Of a stretch of DNA of 46,134 nt, positions 15,694 to 23,374 are shown piece by piece. The notes beneath the pieces were generated by a model, which worked only from the letters and a program-made list of their open reading frames with translations, was not told the origin of the DNA and did no database searches. The stretch is from Oscillospiraceae bacterium (GTDB lineage: Bacteria; Bacillota; Clostridia; Oscillospirales; Oscillospiraceae). The translations under genes were made by a program, and so were the position numbers. Location: positions 1 to 46,134 of the forward strand of contig SVLK01000013.1 of assembly GCA_015067975.1 (NCBI GenBank), read 5' to 3'. Every line of letters begins with the position of its first letter. Within the stretch, counting starts at the first letter, position 1.

Positions 15694-17418
15694 ATGTCCT
15701 ACAAGAAAGAATACGAGAAATGGCTCAACAGCGGTGTGCTGACCGCCGAGGAGCTGGACGAGCTCAAGAGCATCGCCGGCGACGAGAAAGAGATCGAAAG
15801 CCGCTTCTACGGCCCGCTGGAGTTCGGCACTGCCGGTCTGCGCGGCACCATGAAGATGGGCCTGCACCAGATGAACATCTATGTGGTGCGCTGGGCCACC
15901 CAGGGCTTCGCCGAGGTCATCTGCGCCGAGGGTGAAGAGGCCAAGCAGCGCGGCGTGGCGATCTGCATGGACTGCCGCATCAACTCCGATATCTTTGCCC
16001 GTGCCGCCGCCCAGGTGTGCGCCGCCAACGGTATCCATGTGCGCCTGTTTGAGAGCCTGCGCCCCACCCCCGAGCTGAGCTTCGCCGTGCGCGAGTACAA
16101 CTGCCAGGCCGGTATCAACGTCACCGCCAGCCACAATCCCAAGGAATACAACGGCTACAAGGTCTACTGGGCCGACGGCGCACAGCTGCCTCCTCAGCAC
16201 GCCGATGCTGTGGCTGCACGTCTGAGCACCATCGATATCTTCACCGGCGTGAAGTCCATGGACTTTGACGAAGCCGTGGCACAGGGCCTCATTGAGATCC
16301 TGGGCGACGAGACCGACCGCCGCTTCATGGCCAACGTCACCGCCATGATCAATGACCGCGACTCCATGGCCCAGATCGCCGATAAGTTCGAAGTGGTCTA
16401 CACCCCCTTCCACGGCTGCGGCCACAAGCTGGTGCCCGAGGCTCTGCGCGAGCTGGGCGTGAAGCACCTGCACTGCGTGGAAGAGCAGATGGTCATCGAC
16501 GGTAATTTCCCCACCGTGGCCTCCCCCAACCCCGAGAATCCCGAGGGCTTCTATCTGGCAGAGGCGCTGGCCAATCAGCACGGCGCTGACTTCATCGTGG
16601 GCACTGACCCCGACAGCGACCGCGTGGGCATCATGGTCCGCGCCAAGGATGGCAGCTTCATCCCCGTCACCGGCAACCAGACCGGCGTGCTGCTGACCGA
16701 CTATATCATCGGCGCCATGAAGCGCGCCGGCACGCTGCCCGAAAAGCCCGTGCTGCTCAAGACCATCGTATCCACCGAGATGGCACGCAAGGTAGCTGAG
16801 CGCAACGGCGTTGCCTGCTTCGACACCTTCACCGGCTTCAAGTTCATGGCCGAGAAGAAGAATGCGCTGGAAGAGAGCGGCGAGGGCAAGGTCATCATGA
16901 GCTTCGAGGAGTCCTACGGCTACATGTTGGGCGACTTCGTCCGCGATAAGGACGCCGTCACCGCCTCCCTCATCATCACCGAGATGGCCGCATGGTACGC
17001 CACCCAGGGAATGACCCTGTACGACGCACTGCAGGCGCTGTACGCTAAGTACGGCTGGTACGGCGAGAAGACCCACAATCTGGTGATGCCGGGTCTGGAC
17101 GGTCTGGAGAAGATGGCCGCGCTGATGAAGTCTCTGCGGGAGAATCCTCCTGCCGAAATCGCCGGTGTGGCTGTTACCGTGCGCAAGGACTACAAGGACG
17201 GCTCCGTCATCTGCTGCGCCACCGGCGAGAAGAGCGAAATGGAGCTGCGCGGCTCCAATGTGCTGCGCTTTGAGCTCTCCGACGGTACCGTGATCCTGGT
17301 ACGCCCCTCCGGCACCGAGCCCAAGATCAAGGTCTATGTGCTGACCAAGGGCGCCGACGCTGCCGAGCGCGACGCCAACATCGAAAAGTACGGCCAGTGG
17401 GTCAAGACCCTCAGCTAA
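15694..17418 (+). CDS. Phosphoglucomutase / phosphomannomutase
   Basis: 574 residues, the size of PgcA-type alpha-D-phosphohexomutases. Domains in order: LEFGTAGLRGTM (substrate loop), TASHNPKEYNGYK with the phosphoserine (about residue 147), GTDPDSDRVGI metal-binding loop (about 305-315), FEESYGYM sugar-binding loop (about 404-411), RPSGTEPKIKVY phosphate-binding loop near the C-terminus. The enzyme interconverts hexose 1- and 6-phosphates in the cytosol. The start has AAAGGAG ten bases upstream. It follows the family A insert, and ends at a strong terminator. Confidence 0.95.
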   Translation: MSYKKEYEKWLNSGVLTAEELDELKSIAGDEKEIESRFYGPLEFGTAGLRGTMKMGLHQMNIYVVRWATQGFAEVICAEGEEAKQRGVAICMDCRINSDIFARAAAQVCAANGIHVRLFESLRPTPELSFAVREYNCQAGINVTASHNPKEYNGYKVYWADGAQLPPQHADAVAARLSTIDIFTGVKSMDFDEAVAQGLIEILGDETDRRFMANVTAMINDRDSMAQIADKFEVVYTPFHGCGHKLVPEALRELGVKHLHCVEEQMVIDGNFPTVASPNPENPEGFYLAEALANQHGADFIVGTDPDSDRVGIMVRAKDGSFIPVTGNQTGVLLTDYIIGAMKRAGTLPEKPVLLKTIVSTEMARKVAERNGVACFDTFTGFKFMAEKKNALEESGEGKVIMSFEESYGYMLGDFVRDKDAVTASLIITEMAAWYATQGMTLYDALQALYAKYGWYGEKTHNLVMPGLDGLEKMAALMKSLRENPPAEIAGVAVTVRKDYKDGSVICCATGEKSEMELRGSNVLRFELSDGTVILVRPSGTEPKIKVYVLTKGADAAERDANIEKYGQWVKTLS

Positions 17419-17433
17419 AACGGAACAAACACC

Positions 17434-17466
17434 AAAGAAGCCTGCCGGACCGGCAGGCTTCTTTTT
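17434..17466 (+). terminator. Intrinsic terminator after phosphoglucomutase gene
   Basis: Stem AAGAAGCCTGCCGG/CCGGCAGGCTTCTT then T-run. Its 3' arm CGGCAGGCTTCTTT recurs at 18239-18252 just before the SGNH hydrolase gene. Confidence 0.9.
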
Positions 17467-17620
17467 ATTCATTTTCTTCCTCGCCTTCAAGGAAAATTTC
17501 TTCACATTCCTGCTGTGCCTTCACTAAAATCCAACGAGCCTGTATCGTGTTGCTATTCGCCAACGCATTGATGGCGTCTGTTACCGCATTGAAAAGCTGG
17601 TAATACATTTTCTTATACAT
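17465..17620 (-). CDS. 51-aa acidic protein, divergent partner of XRE regulator (copy 1)
   Basis: The frame reads MYKKMYYQLFNAVTDAINAL and ends EIFLEGEEENE: an aromatic, basic N-terminus, a helical middle and an acidic tail. GGAGGG lies six bases before ATG 17620 and a consensus promoter precedes it. A second 51-aa protein at 39353-39508 aligns along its whole length (shared KMY, LFNAVTDA, AQ, CEE, FL and an acidic end), and it too is divergent from an XRE gene. Selection on both copies argues that it is a real gene. Function unknown; it may bind or antagonise the XRE partner. Confidence 0.8.
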   Translation of the reverse strand: MYKKMYYQLFNAVTDAINALANSNTIQARWILVKAQQECEEIFLEGEEENE

Positions 17621-17642
17621 TGTGTGCCCTCCAATTAGATTA

Positions 17643-17697
17643 ATAATATCTCAAATATTAGATAAAATTTATCTGAAAGTCAATAGTAGGGCGCGTC
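17643..17697. promoter_or_regulatory. Divergent promoter with XRE operator candidates
   Basis: For the 51-aa gene (minus strand) TTGACT-17-TAATAT is present around 17684-17656. Overlapping it are two inverted repeats, TAATAT-ctcaa-ATATTA and the 15-bp AGATAAA-A-TTTATCT, likely sites for the XRE protein encoded on the other side. Confidence 0.65.
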
Positions 17698-17745
17698 CTG
17701 GCATATAGTTATATACAAGAAAACTAATGCGAGGAGGCGTTATCG

Positions 17746-17976
17746 TTGAAAAACAGAATTAAGGATCTGCGAGAAGATAACGACCTTTCTCAGCGTGCCG
17801 TGGCCGAAGCCATTGGCATCACACAGAGAAAGTACAGCTATCTGGAAACCGGAACGCAGATGCTGACGGACGAACTGCTTTGTCGTTTGGCAGATTTTTA
17901 TAAGGTCAGCGTGGACTATCTGCTGTGCCGTACAGACGAAAAGAAACCCTATTCCCAAAAGAAGAAGAAAGTGTAA
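17746..17976 (+). CDS. Small XRE-family regulator (copy 1)
   Basis: 76 residues; Cro/C1 helix-turn-helix over residues 4-58 (IKDLREDNDLSQRAVAEAIG, then ITQRKYSYLETG), ending with a lysine-rich tail. The start is TTG 17746, with GGAGG eight bases upstream and no in-frame ATG nearby. It is divergent from the 51-aa gene with about 125 bp between. A terminator and then a family B repeat follow directly. Confidence 0.88.
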   Translation: MKNRIKDLREDNDLSQRAVAEAIGITQRKYSYLETGTQMLTDELLCRLADFYKVSVDYLLCRTDEKKPYSQKKKKV

Positions 17977-18005
17977 AAAGAGAGGCGAAAGCCTCTCTTT
18001 TTGTT
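17975..18005 (+). terminator. Terminator after XRE gene
   Basis: Stem AAAAAGAGAGGC-gaaa-GCCTCTCTTTTT with a stable GAAA loop and T-run. Confidence 0.9.
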
Positions 18006-18046
18006 TTTGCTGTGCTGCTTTAGGGTTCGAACGCTCCGCTGGGGTA

Positions 18047-18242
18047 ACTTTCTTTCACCAGCGAAAGAAAGTCACCAAAGAACGCCGCAAGGAACCGATG
18101 GTTCCTTGACCTCCTTTATCCTACTTCGGCAAGGCATAAGACAGGCAGAAATGTGGCATTGTCTGCGCGTTTAACCCGCTTGGCCGCTCACCTTTTCCTA
18201 AATGTAGAAGTATGGTGTTCTACATTTTTGAGTAAAAGCGGC
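18047..18242 (+). repeat. Family B hairpin repeat, copy 1 (truncated)
   Basis: From left to right: hairpin ACTTTCTTTC/GAAAGAAAGT (18047-18072), AACGCCG, hairpin CAAGGAACC-gat-GGTTCCTTG, the conserved GACCTCCTTTA, an AAATGTGGCATTGTC stretch, and a long stem GCCGCTCACC...AAATGTAGAA...TTCTACATTT...AAAGCGGC. Copies at 33559-34009 and 39595-40011 share this order but continue further. No protein gene is seen in it. It fills the 17977-18256 gap. Confidence 0.8.
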
Positions 18243-18256
18243 AGGCTTCTTTCTTT

Positions 18257-18931
18257 TTACAAATTCTTTTTCATCCACTGCGCCAACGTGTCATACAGCC
18301 GGTGGTAACCTTCCATAGTCAGGTGGATGCCGTCGGCGGCGATCATCTGCGCGCAGCTACGCTCACATAAAAACGATTGCCGTGCCGGGATCAGCGGCAC
18401 CCCCTCCGCCGCTGCCAGCTGCGCCACCGCACCGGAGTACATCTCCTGATAGCGGTAGATGGCCTGACTGTCCCCCAGCCAGTGCATAATCCGCTCGCAG
18501 CTCAAGCCGCCGCGGCAAATAAAGTGCAAATATCTTTGGGCATCAATGGGCGGCAGCGTCATCAGCACCGGCTGCACCCCTCTGGCACGCAATGCGTCCA
18601 GCGTTTCTTTCAGCAGACGCACAAACTCCGGCAGCTCCGTATGGGGACGGTGCTCCCCGTCGGGCTGCTCCGACACGGCGCACCAGTCAAAGTCGCTGTC
18701 GTTGCCGCCGTAGGCCACCAGCGCGCAGCCGCCGTCCAAGCCTCGCTGCAGATCATGCTGCACCAGCGACAGTCCCTTGCGGATGGTGGCGCCCATCTTG
18801 GCACGGTTCACCACCTCCACGCCGCCCAGCGCACGCCGCAGCTCGTCTGCATGAAAGTGATACCGAAACTCTTCGTCGGGAACGGTGGCCTTCAGCAGAG
18901 AGTCACCGTATACATACAGCTTGCCGTCCAT
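18257..18931 (-). CDS. SGNH/GDSL-family hydrolase
   Basis: 224 residues. Block I is YGDSLLK (nucleophile Ser11), block III is YGGNDSDFD, block V is ADGIHLTMEGYHRL with the Asp-x-x-His catalytic pair. No signal peptide is seen, so it probably acts in the cytosol as an esterase or acetylhydrolase. It starts at 18931 after AAGGAGAAGG. A consensus promoter lies upstream. It converges on the family B repeat. Confidence 0.88.
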   Translation of the reverse strand: MDGKLYVYGDSLLKATVPDEEFRYHFHADELRRALGGVEVVNRAKMGATIRKGLSLVQHDLQRGLDGGCALVAYGGNDSDFDWCAVSEQPDGEHRPHTELPEFVRLLKETLDALRARGVQPVLMTLPPIDAQRYLHFICRGGLSCERIMHWLGDSQAIYRYQEMYSGAVAQLAAAEGVPLIPARQSFLCERSCAQMIAADGIHLTMEGYHRLYDTLAQWMKKNL

Positions 18932-18964
18932 AGCCTTCTCCTTGTCTTTGTAATTATTGTATAT

Positions 18965-18993
18965 AATATAGCATATTATAAATAGAAAGTCAA
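18965..18993 (-). promoter_or_regulatory. Sigma-A promoter of SGNH hydrolase gene
   Basis: On the minus strand TTGACT (18993-18988), 17 bp spacer, TATATT (18970-18965). Confidence 0.8.
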
Positions 18994-19016
18994 CATCTGT
19001 TTCTCCTGTTTTTATG

Positions 19017-19045
19017 TTGCTTATTGTTCCTCCGTTTGGTATAAT
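19017..19045 (+). promoter_or_regulatory. Sigma-A promoter of second DUF1836 gene
   Basis: TTGCTT at 19017-19022, 17 bp spacer, perfect TATAAT at 19040-19045. Confidence 0.8.
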
Positions 19046-19074
19046 TCATACAAGAAAACAGCGGAGGTATCGAT

Positions 19075-19674
19075 ATGGCTTACGACAAGGAACTGATGGT
19101 ACACAAGTTGCAGCGCTGGGATGATTACGTCAGCGCGTATCACCTGCCGGAATGGGACACGATCCCCGACTTCGGCCTGTACATGGATCAGGTGATCGCG
19201 CTGCTGCAGTCGTATCTGGATTTTATCCCCACGTTGTCGGACGCCAAGGAGAGCTTTGTCACCGCCTCCACCATCAACAACTATGTGCGCTTGAAAATCA
19301 TGCCCGCACCGGAAAAGCGGAAGTATTACCGCATCCACCTCACCTATCTCATCATGATTTTGACGCTGAAGCTGTCGCTGAGCATCAGCGAGATCCAGAA
19401 GCTGCTGCCTCCCGATCTGGACGAGGATCGGATGGAGGCCATGTATCTGGCCTACAGCGAGAAGTTCCGCACCATCTCACTGCAGTTCTGCCAACAGATG
19501 GAGCGCGCGGCAGAGGAATTCCGCGCACCGCAGCACAGCGCCGACATGGCCGCCGGACGCATGGTCATTGAATGGGCGCTGCATGCCGGATTCAACAAGC
19601 TGCTGGCGGAAAAGGTGCTGCTGCTCAAGGATGCCGACACCGAAACCGTGCTGTCGGCCGAAAAAAACAACTAA
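19075..19674 (+). CDS. DUF1836 domain protein (second copy)
   Basis: 199 residues. The stretches IPDFGLYMDQVIALLQSYL and VTASTINNYVRLKIMPAP, then YYRIHLTYLIMI, match the DUF1836 protein at 3502 in order and spacing, with a predicted MerR-like winged helix. It is longer at both ends. Start ATG 19075 follows GCGGAGG. It stands alone between its own promoter and terminator, so its targets are probably elsewhere. Confidence 0.85.
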   Translation: MAYDKELMVHKLQRWDDYVSAYHLPEWDTIPDFGLYMDQVIALLQSYLDFIPTLSDAKESFVTASTINNYVRLKIMPAPEKRKYYRIHLTYLIMILTLKLSLSISEIQKLLPPDLDEDRMEAMYLAYSEKFRTISLQFCQQMERAAEEFRAPQHSADMAAGRMVIEWALHAGFNKLLAEKVLLLKDADTETVLSAEKNN

Positions 19675-19683
19675 AAAAACGCC

Positions 19684-19720
19684 GCAGGTACGCTCCCGCA
19701 GAGAGCGTACCTGCTTTGTT
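19684..19720 (+). terminator. Terminator after second DUF1836 gene
   Basis: Stem GCAGGTACGCTC/GAGCGTACCTGC with a seven-base loop, then TTTG and T-rich sequence. Confidence 0.85.
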
Positions 19721-19755
19721 TATCAAAACTTAAAAACTTTTTTTGCATCTATGCT

Positions 19756-19783
19756 TTGTTTGGCGCATGGTTTATGGTATACT
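19756..19783 (+). promoter_or_regulatory. Sigma-A promoter of DUF212 gene
   Basis: TTGTTT at 19756-19761, 16 bp spacer, TATACT at 19778-19783. Confidence 0.7.
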
Positions 19784-19815
19784 GACCATACTAAAGATAA
19801 AGAGAGGCTTCCTGT

Positions 19816-20280
19816 ATGAATTGGTTGAACGATCTTGTACACAACCCCTTCTTGATCACCAGCATTTCCTCCTGGTTTATTGCCCAGGTACTCAAAACAA
19901 TTATCAACGCCTGCGTGACCAAGAAACTGGATTGGGAACGCATGATCGGCGATGGCGGCATGCCCAGCTGCCACAGTGCCACGGTGTCCTCGCTGGCGCT
20001 GTTTGCGGCGCTGCGCTGCGGCTGCAGTTCGTTTGAATTTGCCGTGTGCACTATTTTGGCCATCATCGTCTGCCACGACGCCATGGGCGTGCGGCAGGAG
20101 GCCGGCAAACAGGCAGCCATCATCAACGAGATGGTGGAGCACTTCGAGCGGATCCTCAAGCAGGAGATCACCGATACCGATTTGAAAGAACTGGTGGGTC
20201 ACACACCGCTGCAGGTGTGCGCCGGTATTCTGGTGGGATTCGGCAATGCGCTGCTGATGCATTTCGTGTTCTTCTCGTAA
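19816..20280 (+). CDS. DUF212 / divergent PAP2 family membrane protein
   Basis: 154 residues, standard for DUF212 (YuiD-like). Conserved GGMPSCHSATVSSLA and HDAMGVRQEAGKQA correspond to the phosphatase-type PSxSH and later blocks of the PAP2 superfamily, here in divergent form; the HTPLQVCAGILVG end is also typical. It is predicted to be a membrane phosphatase-like protein, substrate unknown. AGAGAGG lies upstream of the start. Confidence 0.9.
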   Translation: MNWLNDLVHNPFLITSISSWFIAQVLKTIINACVTKKLDWERMIGDGGMPSCHSATVSSLALFAALRCGCSSFEFAVCTILAIIVCHDAMGVRQEAGKQAAIINEMVEHFERILKQEITDTDLKELVGHTPLQVCAGILVGFGNALLMHFVFFS

Positions 20281-20286
20281 ATGAGA

Positions 20287-20322
20287 TAAAAAAAGAGAAG
20301 CCTTGCGGCTTCTCTTTTTTTA
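20287..20322. terminator. Bidirectional terminator between DUF212 gene and putP
   Basis: A-run, stem GAGAAGCC-ttgc-GGCTTCTC and T-run serve both convergent genes. Confidence 0.9.
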
Positions 20323-20331
20323 TTGTCTTGC

Positions 20332-21783
20332 TCAGTCCTCGTAAGAGGCAGCCTTGTCGTACAGTGCTTCCACCTCGGCAGAGGGCTTGGCGCTGCACAG
20401 GGAGACCACCACAGCGGCGATACCGCCGACGATGAAGCCGGGGATGATCTCGTAGATGCCGGTGGAGGCCAGGAAAGCCAGCCATGCGATATCCACCACA
20501 GCACCCACCAGAATACCGGCCACAGCACCGGAGAAGGTAAAGCGCTTCCAGAACAGGCTCAGCAGAATGGCGGGGCCAAACGCGGCGCCGAACACGCCCC
20601 AAGCGTTGGACACCAGATCCATGATGGAACCGGCGTTGGGATTGGCAGCGATCAGCACGGCCACCACGGCGATACCCAGCACCACCAGACGGCCGGCCCA
20701 CAGCATTTCCTTCTCGGTGGCGTTGCCCTTGCGGATCACAGGCTTGTACACGTCGCTGGCAAAGGCGGAAGCAGCAGCCAGCAACTGGGAGTCAGCCGTG
20801 GACATGGCAGCGGCCAGCACGGCGGAGAGCAGGATACCGGAGATGATACCGGGGAAGATAGCGCGGACCATGGTGATGAACACCAGAGAGTTATCGGCGA
20901 TGGCCTGGTCAAAGCCCAGGAACATACGGCCGATGCAGCCGGCCAGCACGGAGAAGATAACGATCAACACCGTCCAGGAGATACCGATCTTGGCGGACTT
21001 CTTCAAAGACTTCTGGCTCTCCAGAGACATAAAGCGGATGATGATGTGGGGCATACCGAAGTAGCCGAGACCCCAGCCCAGACCGGAAACGATGTCTTTC
21101 CAGCTGGCGAATGCGTTCCAGTAGTTCTCGGGCATATCGCCGGCAGCGGACAGATCCAGCATGGAAGCGGCGAAAATGGGAGCGATCAGCAGCGCGCCCA
21201 GCATCAGCATGCCCTGGAAGAAGTCGGTCCAGCACACGGCGGAGAAGCCGCCCAGGAAGGTGTAGCCGATGATGATCAGCGCAGCGATGTACATAGCCAC
21301 AGTGGCATCAATACCGATGACGGTATTGAACAGCGTGCCGCAGGCCTTGATGGAAGAGGCGGCATAGACAGTGTAAGCCACCAGGAAGATGACAGCGCAC
21401 AGGATCTGCAGCGCCCTGGACTTGCTCAAAAAGCGATTGGTCAGATACTGGGGGATGGTGATGGAGTCGTTGGCCACGATGGAGAAGCTGCGCAGGCGGG
21501 GTGCCTGTACCAGCCAGCTGATGGTGTAGCCGATGGCCAGACCCACAGCGATCCACGCCTGACCGATGCCCAGAGAATAAATAGAAGCGGGCAGGCCCAT
21601 CAACACCCAGGCGCTCATATCGGAAGCGCCGGCGGACAGAGCCGTGACCCATGCGCCCATCTGGCGGCCGCCCAGGAAATAGGTCTTGTCTCCGCCGTCC
21701 TTATTACGGAAGAAGAAGTACACGCCGACTCCCAGCATGAACACAAGATAGACGATAAATACAACGATTTCTGCGATTTTCAT
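20332..21783 (-). CDS. putP: Sodium/proline symporter
   Basis: 483 residues with thirteen predicted helices, the sodium:solute symporter (SSS) family. Seen: TYFLGGRQMGAWVTALSAGASDMSAWVLMGLP (sodium and proline site region), GGFSAVCWTDFFQG, and AAMSTADSQLL of helix 8 with the second sodium-site serines. It would import proline with sodium. It starts at 21783 after a promoter with an adjacent large palindrome; the TetR gene lies upstream on the same strand and may control it. Confidence 0.93.
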   Translation of the reverse strand: MKIAEIVVFIVYLVFMLGVGVYFFFRNKDGGDKTYFLGGRQMGAWVTALSAGASDMSAWVLMGLPASIYSLGIGQAWIAVGLAIGYTISWLVQAPRLRSFSIVANDSITIPQYLTNRFLSKSRALQILCAVIFLVAYTVYAASSIKACGTLFNTVIGIDATVAMYIAALIIIGYTFLGGFSAVCWTDFFQGMLMLGALLIAPIFAASMLDLSAAGDMPENYWNAFASWKDIVSGLGWGLGYFGMPHIIIRFMSLESQKSLKKSAKIGISWTVLIVIFSVLAGCIGRMFLGFDQAIADNSLVFITMVRAIFPGIISGILLSAVLAAAMSTADSQLLAAASAFASDVYKPVIRKGNATEKEMLWAGRLVVLGIAVVAVLIAANPNAGSIMDLVSNAWGVFGAAFGPAILLSLFWKRFTFSGAVAGILVGAVVDIAWLAFLASTGIYEIIPGFIVGGIAAVVVSLCSAKPSAEVEALYDKAASYED

Positions 21784-21831
21784 GAATGGTTTTCTCCTCT
21801 CTTTGCGGCCTCGCCGCAGCTAACATGGGTT

Positions 21832-21860
21832 ACTATACCACAAAAAAAGCTAGACGTAAA
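21832..21860 (-). promoter_or_regulatory. Sigma-A promoter of putP
   Basis: On the minus strand TTTACG (21860-21855), 17 bp spacer, TATAGT (21837-21832). Confidence 0.75.
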
Positions 21861-21867
21861 TAGAGAA

Positions 21868-21895
21868 CGACGTACAGAACGAATTCTGTACGTCG
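21868..21895. promoter_or_regulatory. 28-bp palindrome upstream of putP promoter
   Basis: Perfect arms CGACGTACAGAA and TTCTGTACGTCG with a four-base centre sit seven bases upstream of the putP -35 box. No T-run follows, so a protein-binding site (TetR-type operator) is more likely than a terminator. AT-rich sequence flanks it. Confidence 0.6.
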
Positions 21896-21981
21896 CAAAC
21901 TAAAATATCCAATTTATCCAGTAATATCAAAGAAAATCAACTGTACGATTTTTGATAATAAAATTATCACGAAAAATATTT

Positions 21982-22569
21982 TTAAGTTTTCGCGCGATAG
22001 CCCTGCAAAAAGGTGGGCATCATGTCGGCGGCGTAGCGGTGCAGCGCGTATTCGCCGCCCACCAGACACCAGTCGTACATCAGCGCACGCTCGAACATGG
22101 CGTAGCCCTTCACGATCTCGTTGGACGTCAGGTCGGCGCGCAGCTGGCCGCTTTGCTGGCCGCGGCGGACGATGCGGTGGAGCAGCTTAAAATAGGTGCG
22201 CTCGCGGCTGAGCAGGTGCTTTTCGCCGTGGGTCACCAGCTGACTGCTGAGGAGGCGGGAGAGCAGCTCCAGCGGCACGCGGTCGTCGATCATGGTGAAC
22301 AGTTCCCGATTGAGGAAAATGAGGGCATCCACCGCATCCATAGACTCAGCCGTTTCCTCCAGTTCCTCGTATTTCTCGTCGAACAGCAGCGACAGTGTCT
22401 CCAACAGCGCATCCTTGCCGTCAAAATAGTGGTAGAAAGAGCCTTTGGACGTACCGGAGACGGCGATGATGTCCTCCACGGTGGTGTTCTCGTAGCCCTG
22501 CTCGTAAAAGAGCTCCCACGCAGCCGACACGATGCGGCCTTTGGTATTGCGGCTGTTTTTTCTGGCCAT
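21982..22569 (-). CDS. TetR/AcrR family regulator
   Basis: 195 residues. The N-terminal helix-turn-helix (GRIVSAAWELFYEQGYENTT, then VEDIIAVSGTSKGSFYHYF) is classic TetR; the C-terminal ligand domain is of a general type. Start ATG 22569 was preferred because GGAGGGG precedes it. It lies upstream of putP on the same strand with a large palindrome between, so putP is a candidate target, as is the divergent lipoprotein gene. Confidence 0.92.
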   Translation of the reverse strand: MARKNSRNTKGRIVSAAWELFYEQGYENTTVEDIIAVSGTSKGSFYHYFDGKDALLETLSLLFDEKYEELEETAESMDAVDALIFLNRELFTMIDDRVPLELLSRLLSSQLVTHGEKHLLSRERTYFKLLHRIVRRGQQSGQLRADLTSNEIVKGYAMFERALMYDWCLVGGEYALHRYAADMMPTFLQGYRAKT

Positions 22570-22653
22570 AGACTCCCCTCCCCTTGCGTTTTTCTTGATG
22601 ATAGCAGAAAAACGTAGCACTGTAAAGATACTTGGAGGTCACCACAGCCGCAG

Positions 22654-22683
22654 GGAACTTTTTTCTTGGCCGCCGCGTCTAAT
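22654..22683 (+). promoter_or_regulatory. ECF-sigma-type promoter of lipoprotein gene
   Basis: GGAACTTTTTT (22654-22664) and CGTCTAAT (22676-22683) have the sequence and spacing of promoters read by extracytoplasmic-function sigma factors in Bacillota (GGAAC...CGTCTAA). No ECF sigma gene is in the window. Confidence 0.7.
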
Positions 22684-22711
22684 CAAGTAACAACGCAAAG
22701 GAGGTCACACC

Positions 22712-23329
22712 ATGAAAAAGCTGTTTACCGTTCTTTTGACACTGCTGCTTCTCTCCCTCACCGCCTGCCGCCGGGACATTGTGACTGACGATAAGCCTGT
22801 CATCTACCTCTACCCTGAAACGGAGACACAGGTGACGGTGACGCTGGACTACGACGGCGTGCTGACCTCCGCCTACCCCGCCTACGAGGACGGCTGGACA
22901 GTGACCGCCCAACCGGACGGCACGCTGACCGACGCAGACGGACGCACCTACTACTGCCTGTTCTGGGAGGGGGAGAGTGGATGCGAATATGACTTCTCCC
23001 AAGGCTTCTGCGTGGCAGGTCGCGACACCGCCCCATTTTTGGAGGACGCTCTTGCGCAGCTGGGACTGACGGAAAAAGAGGCCAACGAATTCATCATCTA
23101 CTGGCTGCCCCGTATGGAGCACAATACTTACAACCTCATCTCGTTCCAGAGCGACTGCTACACCGACAGCGCCGCGCTGCACATTGACCCTGCACCGGAC
23201 AGTATGCTGCGCATATTCATGGCATGGCAGGCACTGGACAAGGCAGTAGATGTCCCCACCCAGCCCCTGCCCGCCTTCACCCGCAGCGGCTTCACCGTCG
23301 TTGAGTGGGGCGGCGCACAAGTCAAATAA
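22712..23329 (+). CDS. Lipoprotein of the KPVIYLYP type
   Basis: 205 residues with a lipoprotein signal (LLSLTAC, Cys19). The mature part begins DKPVIYLYPETETQVTVTLDY, a motif found in a family of Bacillota surface proteins of unknown role; later YWLPRMEHNTYNLISFQ is conserved-looking. A preceding ECF-sigma-type promoter suggests induction by envelope stress. GGAGG lies before ATG 22712. It converges on the end of the phage module. Confidence 0.8.
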   Translation: MKKLFTVLLTLLLLSLTACRRDIVTDDKPVIYLYPETETQVTVTLDYDGVLTSAYPAYEDGWTVTAQPDGTLTDADGRTYYCLFWEGESGCEYDFSQGFCVAGRDTAPFLEDALAQLGLTEKEANEFIIYWLPRMEHNTYNLISFQSDCYTDSAALHIDPAPDSMLRIFMAWQALDKAVDVPTQPLPAFTRSGFTVVEWGGAQVK

Positions 23330-23342
23330 ATACCGCATTTGT

Positions 23343-23374
23343 CCCCCTCCCATATCGGGAGGGGGCTTTTTCTT
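23343..23374. terminator. Terminator between lipoprotein gene and phage module
   Basis: Stem CCCCCTCCC/GGGAGGGGG followed by CTTTTTCTT; it ends the lipoprotein transcript and touches the last codon of the minus-strand phage module. Confidence 0.85.

Noticed and set aside
15670-17505. 611-codon open frame opposite phosphoglucomutase
   Set aside because: Shadow of a highly conserved gene; composition rich in His, Gly and Val typical for reverse frames.
21868-21895. Palindrome as terminator of the TetR gene
   Set aside because: It is 87 bp past the stop codon and no T-run follows on the transcribed strand.
20323-21903. 526-codon open frame opposite putP
   Set aside because: Reverse-frame shadow; real SSS transporter on the other strand.
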